This document shows, piece by piece, positions 56,701-64,000 of a DNA stretch of 64,000 bases. Each line of letters opens with the position of its first letter. Position 1 is the first letter of the stretch. The notes under the pieces were generated by a model. It was not told the DNA's origin, ran no database searches, and saw nothing but the letters and a program-made list of their open reading frames with translations. The position numbers and the translations under genes are program-made. This DNA is from Monodelphis domestica (lineage: Eukaryota; Chordata; Mammalia; Didelphimorphia; Didelphidae), in contig NC_077233.1 of the NCBI RefSeq assembly GCF_027887165.1, forward strand, positions 180,195,207 through 180,259,206, given 5' to 3'.

Positions 56701-57184
56701 ATGGATGATGATAATGGGAAAACCTACTTCAGGGTAATAGGGAATATACAAATTACATGATTCATGTATTTTGTAACTTGAAAGCACAATATGAATCTGA
56801 ACTGTTATTGTGAATACCCTCTAATAATATGTATTATTTTTCCTTCTTTACAAAGTCAAAATTTTGTATTTGAACAAATATATCTCTGGTGAAATATTTT
56901 TTTCTTTTTTCTTATGTCTTCATAGGCAGAATAATGGACAATGCCTCCCTTAATCACTTCTTTTTAATGTTCTTACTATTTAGCTTAGATGAGATTTATC
57001 TTAGCCTAGCTGAGAGCTGATTAAGTAGTGGACTCTGTCTTTGTTGTTTTTTGCTGTTTTTTTTAAGCATATGTCTCAAATTCCATCATAGTGACTTTCA
57101 GGAGATTATGTAAATGTTGTTTGTTGTCTTGGAATTCTCTTTAAAAGTGGGATGGGGTGAGTTATGGGAGAGACAGTATGTGGC
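56701..57184. other. Unassigned sequence
   Basis: No gene or repeat supported. Confidence 0.4.
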
Positions 57185-57525
57185 GGAGCAAATAGATGAT
57201 TTAGGAAGACCTGAGCTTAAGTCTTTCTAATGATACATACTGGCTGTGTCACCCTAGGCAAGTCATTTAACTTAAAAACAAACAAACAAAAAAACCCAAA
57301 AAAACCTTACTTGCTGTCTGAGAATCAATATTCAGTATCAGTTCCAAGTTAGAAGATAATGACCAAGCAGCTGGGGTTAAGTGATTTGCTCAGGGTCACA
57401 CAGTTAGGAAGTGTTGGAGTCAGATTTTAACCCAGGACCTCCTATCTCCAGGTCTGGCTCTCTATCCACTGAGTCACCCAGCTGCTCCCAAGTCACTTAA
57501 ATCCTAAGACAGCAAGTTGTCTTAC
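57185..57525 (+). mobile_element. Plus-strand SINE interrupted by an antisense family A SINE
   Basis: Outer copy runs 57,185-57,275 and resumes at about 57,488. Inner antisense copy about 57,299-57,488 (GGGTCACACAGTTAGGAAGT, CCACTGAGTCACCCAGCTGC). CAAGTCATTTAA and CAAGTCACTTAA flank the inner copy as its target duplication. Confidence 0.78.
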
Positions 57526-58185
57526 TGGTAGAAAGACAGTTTCTTTACTGGGAGTTCCTTGCACTAATGAGATCACAAGACCAGGCTGAAAAATGAAATG
57601 AAGAAAAAGGATTTTGGAAATGTATAATGGGACGAGGCTAGAAAACTAATTCCTGTTAAGGTGGGCTTTGATTTGAGGAAAAATGTTATATGCAAATCCC
57701 TATTTGCAAAGCCAGGAAAATTAGTGGTAATTAGTTGTATTACAAACATACTCTTCATTTTATGAAAACAGTTTATGTTAGGATTGCTTTAAACTGCAAA
57801 TTCCCTTATTGCATTCAAAATGTAATTTGGTTTTCAGATCTGCATCTTTTAAGAAGTTACCGTACAGAGCAGAATTGCTTTTTGTCAAATGGAGGTGGTA
57901 GATATTATTAGGCAACAAATACATCTTTAAGTTGGGTAATATGGTACTTTGTGGATCTATTCATGTATTTTATGGGGTGACAATAGAGGATGCCATGTTT
58001 GTGCTAGCTATGGAGTTAACATGACTTGTAAAATGGCAATATGAAGATTGTTTATAAACAATTCATCATTAGGGTGCCCAACTTTTGGAAGAAACACTTT
58101 TTTCAATTGATCACAGCCTTGTTTGGAGTGGGGAGGTGTGGAACCCAAGCATAGTGCTGCTGTCAGTGATAGAAGGGGTACTATT
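57526..58185. other. Unassigned sequence
   Basis: No feature seen. Confidence 0.4.
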
Positions 58186-58383
58186 TTTAAAAACCTTCAT
58201 CTTCTGTCTTAGAAATGATACTAGATATTGGTTCCAAGGCAGAAGAGCAGTGAGAGCTAAGCAATTGGGCATAAGTGAGTTGCCCAGGACAACAGAGCTA
58301 GAAGTCTGGGAGATTGGATTAGAACCCTGTACCTCACATCTCTAGGCTTAGGTCTTTCTCCACAGACTCACTTAGCTGCTCCT
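58186..58383 (-). mobile_element. Family A SINE (antisense)
   Basis: TTGGTTCCAAGGCAGAAGAG, GAGTTGCCCAGGACAACAGA, ACTCACTTAGCTGCTCC. Confidence 0.85.
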
Positions 58384-58610
58384 GGGCTACTATTGATAAT
58401 CAAATCCCTTATCAGATCAAAGAAGGGGGCCATTCCCCATCTCAGCTAAAAATCTTGTTGAGCTTCAGAGAGATAGAATTGCTTTTATCGCTGGTCTTAT
58501 GGAACCAAGACTGGATATTGTATATAATTTTGTTTCGTTCTTTCTATCATAGATCTAGAGCTGGAAGGAACCTCAGGGGTCATTTAGAGATAGCTGGATA
58601 GACAGTATTA

Positions 58611-58803
58611 GAGGCAGCTAGGTGACTCAATGGGTAGAGCACCAGGAGGTCCTGGGTTCAAATTTGACCTCAAATACTTTTTAGCTCTGTGTCCCTGGGC
58701 AAGTCACTTATCCCCAAAGTGCCTAGCCTTTACTGCTCTTCTGCCTTGGAACCAATACTTAGAATTGATTCAAAGATGAAAGGTTAGGGTTTTAGAAAAA
58801 AAG
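58611..58803 (+). mobile_element. Family A SINE
   Basis: GGCAGCTAGGTGACTCAATG, GGAGGTCCTGGGTTCAAATT, CTTCTGCCTTGGAACCAATA and a GGTTAGGGTTTT tail. Confidence 0.88.
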
Positions 58804-60404
58804 GGAGACATAATATTGATTGTGGATATCCACTAAGTATAGCTTTGGGATTGCTAGGAAAATCCTGTTCAATTGATTGGGGACCCATGAATCAAGGGAA
58901 GTATTTCTCATTTGCATTCTAGAATGAAAAAGGACAGTCTAAATATTGTTCTGTACTTGTGCTAGCTGAAAAGTTTGTAATTACCCATTACTCTCTTTTA
59001 TACTCTATGTCCCAGGCAAAGTGACCTACTTGTGGTTTCCTTGCATTCTCATTCCATTTCCTCCCTCATGGCTTTTGTACAAATAAAGACCCTGAAGTCA
59101 TGGGAAGTAAAGTAACTTGACCAAGGTCACTCAGTGAGAAGACAGTAGGCAAAATAAATGTATATCCAAGTTTAGCCTATCTGAGCAAATATGGACAGTC
59201 ACCAGATTAGTCAGGAAAGGAATCAAAACATGGTGTAACCAAGTGCAAAGTATGCTGCATAGTTTAGGCAATTTAAATTTAATTATCAAACAATCCTTCA
59301 TATGACCTGCTCAACCTCATATATTTTGTGTGATTGACTTGGGAAGTATGAGTCCTCCAAACTTCTTTCTGTAATGTGTATTTGCTAAAAAAGGCAGGAA
59401 AAACTGGACAGGTTCCTTTTGAAAATAATCAGATTACAGAGCAACTTGGAATGACCAAGTCCTAAAAATGTTTCAAACTAGGCTCTGATATTGGTATTTC
59501 AGTATTCCGGGGATAGAAATAAAGTAAAAAGTGTTTGTTCAGGAAGAGGTAATGTCTTGTTTATTCTATTTTAATGCCTGGCATCTCCAAATAGAAAATG
59601 TCTGCCTTGTTTTTAAGGATGTGGCAAGAAAAGGCCCCTTTTATAACTTGGAATCCTCAGAAGAATGGAAAAAACCCACCTTCAACAAATTCAATTCTGA
59701 GCCTTCAAGAACTTAGCATAAATGTCTCAGTGTTCATAGTGATGTTACTTGTCATCATGCAGAAGCATTGCAAAGAGAGCTACTCCAGTGAAAATGCAGA
59801 AGATATAAAGATGTTCAGGAGCCCCAAATAGATGAGACAATTTTCTTTCCCTCTCAGGTGAGCTCCACCTTTCCCCATGGCCCTGTAGAGTAGAATAGGA
59901 CCACATTTTATGACCCGGATAATTTAAGACCCTTTGCTGAAAATCATACATCATAGCAAATCCCATTATTTAATAAATATTTTTATATGAACATAACTCA
60001 GCTCTTTATGACCTAGGTTTATCAAAGGGGCAGCATCAACATTCATACTTTGGGGCCATTATTAATAACTACATAGCATTAATGAAATAAAGATAAGCAC
60101 TTCTCTGATGTAGACATGACTTGTTATAAGCTTGAACTCTGGACAAAGACTAATGCAGGGGCTAATATTTGGTGTAAAACAATGTAATGACTCACATTTA
60201 TACTTCTCAGAGTGAGAATGAGATTGGGGGTGAAGATGGATCAGATTGAGCATATAATTTAAAAGTGTTACATATTTTTCTGCCTTAATTTCTTTCGATT
60301 GCTATAACTGAATTCATGTGTGTTGAGTTTCCATAAAATAAGATCCTACTGTACTCCATCCAGATTTATAATGCTACCCCAAGTTTGAGGTTTTCCTGAG
60401 CAGA
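58804..60404. other. Mostly unassigned sequence
   Basis: 59,090-59,190 is MIR-like antisense (AAAGACCCTGAAGTCATGGG, CTTGACCAAGGTCACTCAG). Frames at 59,531-59,831 are unrecognised. No gene called. Confidence 0.4.
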
Positions 60405-60540
60405 AGCCTCATTCAGTAGATAGCATGATTGTTTACTAGGTGCCAGGAACTATGTGGCAAAAACATTTTTGTGGTCCTTAAGGAGCTCACATTCTAATGG
60501 GGAGAAAATAACCTCAGAAAGAAGGCAGTAGAAATAGAAA
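60405..60540 (+). mobile_element. Ancient LINE-like repeat fragment
   Basis: TTTACTAGGTGCCAGGAACT and CCTTAAGGAGCTCACATTCT match the word order at 10,960-11,040 and 40,430-40,530. Confidence 0.5.
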
Positions 60541-60604
60541 CAGAAACAGCAGCAGTCAGAAATTAGGGAAAAGGCTTTTTGCAGAAAATTACATTTCTAG
60601 GACA

Positions 60605-60850
60605 AGCAAGGTGGTGCAATAGATGAGTGTTGGACCTAGAGTCAGGAAGACTCAGCTTCCTGATTTCAAATCTGGCTTCAGACACTTATTAACTGAGCAA
60701 GTCACTTCACCCTGTTTGCCTCAGTTTCTTCATTTGGAAAATGAGCTGGAGAAGGAAATGGCAAACTACTTCAGTACTTCTGCCAAGAAAACCCCAAATG
60801 GGGTCATGAAGAGCTGGATGCAGCTGAAAAACAACTAAGTAACAATAGCA
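60605..60850 (+). mobile_element. Family B SINE, full-length
   Basis: AAGGTGGTGCAATAGATGAG head, AATGAGCTGGAGAAGGAAAT, CCAAGAAAACCCCAAATGGG, and the tail AAGAGCTGGATGCAGCTGAA. Confidence 0.9.
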
Positions 60851-61827
60851 TTTGAACTGAGTCATAAAGGAAGTCAGGGAAGCCAGGAAATGGAGGTGAG
60901 AAGGGACATTTCAGGTGTGAGAGAAAGCCAGTGGAAGAAATGGGAGTGCTATGTATGAGGATCAGCAAGAATTCAGATTTCTTCCTACTGATTTGTCAGT
61001 TTGAATAAATTTTAGTAGAAGTGATCTTCGGATCATAGGTTTAGAGCAATAAGGGACCTAAGAGGACATTTAGTCCAACCTTCTCATTTTATAGATGAAG
61101 AAATTGAGACCGAGAGAAATAGTGTGATTTACCCAAGGGCACATAAATTGTAAACATGAGATCCCAAACTTCAACCTAGTTTTCTCCAATTACAGATCCT
61201 ATACAAGCCAATACAAATCAGAATTCCAGGAGTACAAAACCATAGATTGTACTGCTCAGGAAAGATTGTAGACAGGCTTACTAAAAATGAATTTGCATAT
61301 GATTCACCATCCAGATTTCAGTCATGATTTAACAGCAAACTTATATCCTATATGTTGTTGGAAAGCAAGTAGCAACTTGCAGTCAGTTATAGAGTATATT
61401 TACTGAGGGTGTAACAATTTTGGGTATGAGGATGTTTTCCTTGAACAGAAGGAAGCCTTCATTTTAATGGATATGGCTTATGAATGAACAGTGGATGAAG
61501 ACAAAAACTGGGAAGATATTATTACTGTGATAACTTGGGAACTGCTTATCCCCAGACTAAAAGCATAATTTTCCAACTTTTCTTTCTTAAAAAAACATTT
61601 ATTATCATAGGGACTGATACGGTTTAGGACTATAAGGCCATATATAGATCTAGAGGTAGAAAGGTACCATATATTTCACTGTTGCCCCCCTCCCCATTTT
61701 TCAGATCAGGAAACTAAGGCCTAGACAGTTGATGATGTACCTGTTCAGAGTAACACAGGTAGTAAATATTCATAGAATCATAAATCTAGAACTGGAAGTA
61801 TCCTTAAAAAGTAGTTTGTCCAAATTC
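60851..61827. other. Mixed old repeats and unassigned sequence
   Basis: 60,850-60,960 resembles the ancient repeat family; 61,040-61,200 is an antisense MIR (ATTTTATAGATGAAGAAATT); the rest is unassigned. Confidence 0.4.
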
Positions 61828-61979
61828 CTTCCTTCCTTCCTTTCTTCCTTCCTTCCTTCCTTCCTTCCTTCCTTCCTTCCTTCCTTCCTTCCTTCCTTCC
61901 TTCCTTCCTTCCTTCCTTCCTTCCTTCCTTCCTTCCTTCCTTCCTTCCTTCCTTCCTTCCTTCCTTCCTTCCTTCCTTA
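61828..61979. repeat. (CTTC)n microsatellite
   Basis: Almost pure after a single CTTT variant near 61,840. Gives rise to the PSFLPS and RKEGRKEG frames. Confidence 0.97.
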
Positions 61980-61999
61980 ATTTTAGCATATATATATTT

Positions 62000-62180
62000 T
62001 AATAAACCTTTGTCTTTTGTTTTAGAATCAATGCTGTGTTTTAGCAGTATGGGCTAGGCAAGGAGTGTTAAGTGACTTGCCTAGAGTCACATAACCAGGA
62101 AGTGTCTGAGTTCATATTTGAACACAGGACCTCTTGTCTCTAGGCCTGTCTCTCAATCTACTAAGTTACCTAGTTGCCCC
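62000..62180 (-). mobile_element. Family A SINE (antisense, worn)
   Basis: TTTTAGAATCAATGCTGTGT, GTGACTTGCCTAGAGTCACA, GTTACCTAGTTGCCCC. Confidence 0.8.
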
Positions 62181-62189
62181 TACTTTAGC

Positions 62190-62400
62190 ATATTTTTAAA
62201 AATTATTTTTTCATATTAAGAAAAATATTTTTTTCCTCTTCTACTTCTTATCCTCCTGGAGTAGGGAGGATGGGTAGAAAATAATTCTTGTAACAAATAT
62301 GCACAGTTTAGCAAAACAATATCTTACCTTGGCTATATCCAAAAAATATATCTCAATCAGTGTCCTGAGGCTATTACTTCTCTGTTAAGAGTTGGGTAGC
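62190..62400 (-). mobile_element. L1-type LINE 3' fragment (minus)
   Basis: Antisense 3' UTR pattern: pyrimidine block, then ATTCTTGTAACAAATATGCA and AATATCTTACCTTGGC. Confidence 0.45.
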
Positions 62401-62624
62401 ATGCTTATCACCAGTCCTCTAGAATCATCCAATTCTTTCATTTTTACAGATAAGGAAACTGAGGGAAGTTACATATTACTTACTCGTTACATAGTACTTA
62501 CTCAAGATTACAATAGTATTAAGTGTCATATGCAGTATTGGAACCTAGGTCCTTAAACATTTAGAATGGGAAATGACATCAAAGGACATCATTTGGCAGC
62601 CTGGAGAAGCCTCTGGATAATGTT

Positions 62625-62816
62625 ATTTTATTAACCCTTACATTCTATCTTAGTATCAATTCTAAGACAGAAGAGTGGCAAAGACTAGGGAGTTGGGGTT
62701 AAGTGACTTTCCTAGGGTCACACAGCTAGCTAGGTAGTGTCTGCAGCCAGAACTGAACCTAGGTCCTCCCAACTCCAGGCTTGGCACTCTATCTTCTGTA
62801 CTACCTAGCTGCCCCT
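62625..62816 (-). mobile_element. Family A SINE (antisense)
   Basis: TTAACCCTTACATTCTATCT, GGTCACACAGCTAGCTAGGT, ACTACCTAGCTGCCCC. Confidence 0.85.
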
Positions 62817-62989
62817 AATGTTTTAAAATATATGCAATAATCATTCATAGGAGTACAAGTAAAAACAGTTACATTGAAAAACCCCTCACAATTCCTCCTC
62901 CCGCCCCATCTAAGTTCACAGACCCTTTGAGTTCTTTCTAAGTGTGGTGGTGTGGGTCAGTGGACCTCAGACTAAAACTCTCTTGTCTA

Positions 62990-63185
62990 GAGGCAGCTGG
63001 GTAGCTCAGTGGATTGAGAGCCAGACCTAGAAACAGAAGGTCCTGGGTTCAAATGTGATCTCAGGCACTTCCCAGTTGTGTGACCCTGGGATAACCCTTC
63101 CATTGCTTAGCCCTTACCACTCTTCTGCCTTGGAACCAATACACAGTATTGATTCTAAGGTGGAAGGTTAAGGGTTAAAAAAAGT
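62990..63185 (+). mobile_element. Family A SINE
   Basis: GGCAGCTGGGTAGCTCAGTG, GAAGGTCCTGGGTTCAAATG, ACACAGTATTGATTCTAAGG and a TTAAGGGTTA tail. Confidence 0.92.
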
Positions 63186-63199
63186 CTCGTATAAAAGTA

Positions 63200-63330
63200 G
63201 TATAATAATGCTATTTTACAGACGAAGAAACAATCCTAGAGAGTTAAATGATTTACCCAGGATCTCACAGTGGCAAATCTGAGATTCAAATGCAGATCCT
63301 CTAACCCCAAATGCATTATGCCTTTTTTAT
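63200..63330 (-). mobile_element. MIR-like relic
   Basis: TATTTTACAGACGAAGAAAC, AGTTAAATGATTTACCCAGG. Confidence 0.55.
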
Positions 63331-63552
63331 GCTCAGTACTGTGCCATACTGCTACTTTGAGTTTCTGCTATTTGTTTAGTCCTGTTCTATGTACAAATAG
63401 CATAGAGCATAACACATAATCTCTGAACTAAAGGAGTTACTATCCATTTAGGGAGAACCCCAAGATGCAGGTGGCAACTTGGCTTACTTGATAGAACACA
63501 GCCTTAAAACTAGAAAGACGTGGGTAAGTCCTGCCTCAGATACATACTGTGG

Positions 63553-63800
63553 GGCAGCTAGGAAGCACAGTGAATAGAGTGCCTAACCTGGAGTCAGGAA
63601 GACCTTAGTTCAAATCCAGACTCAGATGTTTACTAGCTGGATGACCCTGGGCAAGTCACTTACCCCTGTTTGCCTCGGTTTCCTCATCTGTAAAATGAGC
63701 TGGAGAAAGAAATGGCAAAGCACTCCAGTATCTCAGCCAAGAAAACCCCAAGTGGGGTCATAAAGAGTCAGATCCAATTGAAATGACTGAGCAACAACTG
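63553..63800 (+). mobile_element. Family B SINE, full-length
   Basis: Head GGGGCAGCTAGGAAGCACAG, CTGGAGTCAGGAAGACCTTA, GGATGACCCTGGGCAAGTCA, CATCTGTAAAATGAGCTGGA and the RTE/BovB-like tail (GGGGTCATAAAGAGTCAGAT, GACTGAGCAACAACT). A truncated SINE lies directly before it at 63,475-63,552. Confidence 0.92.
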
Positions 63801-64000
63801 GTACATATTCACTGGGTTAGGTTGGGTAAGTAATTTAACCACTTGGTGCTGCTTTACAGCAATTTCATAAATGAACTGAAGAGCTATTATTGACATACTG
63901 GTTGAAGGAGTTCCTTTTCCTGAGAATTTCAATGAACTCATATGAGATCATATGTGCAGTCCCAATACATAAGCAATAAACAAATATATAAAAAACTGCA
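63801..64000. other. Unassigned sequence at window end
   Basis: Nothing recognised. Confidence 0.4.

Overview
The window looks like non-coding nuclear DNA from a mammal, most likely a marsupial. Support comes from the dense mix of tRNA-derived SINEs (one family with an RTE/BovB-like tail), L1 3' ends of a type I associate with marsupials, L2, CR1/L3 and MIR relics, solo LTRs and long tetranucleotide microsatellites. I cannot fix the species. I found no intact host protein-coding gene, no convincing exon, no tRNA or rRNA gene and no CRISPR array. The longer open frames fall in LINE ORF2 relics, simple repeats, SINEs or unassigned sequence.

The standout is a decayed endogenous parvovirus on the minus strand at about 20,530-22,990. 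It keeps, in viral order, the SF3 helicase half of NS1 (Walker A GPVSTGK, a Walker B region with a premature stop, and the following helicase motif), the NS1 C-terminus, a candidate 77-nt intron, the VP1-unique phospholipase A2 domain (YLGLGN calcium loop, HD catalytic pair, NPYWYF), a basic VP1 stretch, the glycine-rich VP2 N-terminus and part of the capsid. The NS1 N-terminus and most of the capsid C-terminal part were not found. Stops, frameshifts, an L1 3' fragment with its own target-site duplication, and a CTTC/CT microsatellite grown inside VP all break it. PLA2 motif style suggests a Protoparvovirus-like relative.

Layout. 1-1,700: L1 minus. 3,010-4,910: three-level nest (L1 3' end, minus LINE fragment, solo LTR). 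4,911-13,300: MIR, SINE and old LINE relics with unassigned sequence. 13,306-15,710: SINE, L1 3' UTR, solo LTR inserted in a second LTR, long (CTTC)n. 15,900-20,525: L1 relics, a degenerate minisatellite, a SINE with a perfect 15-bp duplication. 20,530-22,990: parvovirus. 23,015-28,800: SINEs, L1, a third LTR type, microsatellites. 28,800-38,450: mostly unassigned sequence with SINE and L1 pieces. 38,458-41,095: L1 mosaic and an ancient repeat. 41,100-42,340: the longest block free of recognised repeats. 42,345-53,550: SINE, L1, L2, a (GATA)n array and a CR1/L3 relic. 53,551-55,220: a 120-bp LTR remnant and a hAT-like MITE inside an L1 3' end. 55,220-64,000: unassigned blocks and many SINEs, with another (CTTC)n.

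There is no operon or pathway logic here: the content records successive insertions. Family names rest on reading and on within-window comparison, not on a database search, and most repeat edges are good to about 10-30 bases unless a target-site duplication is given.
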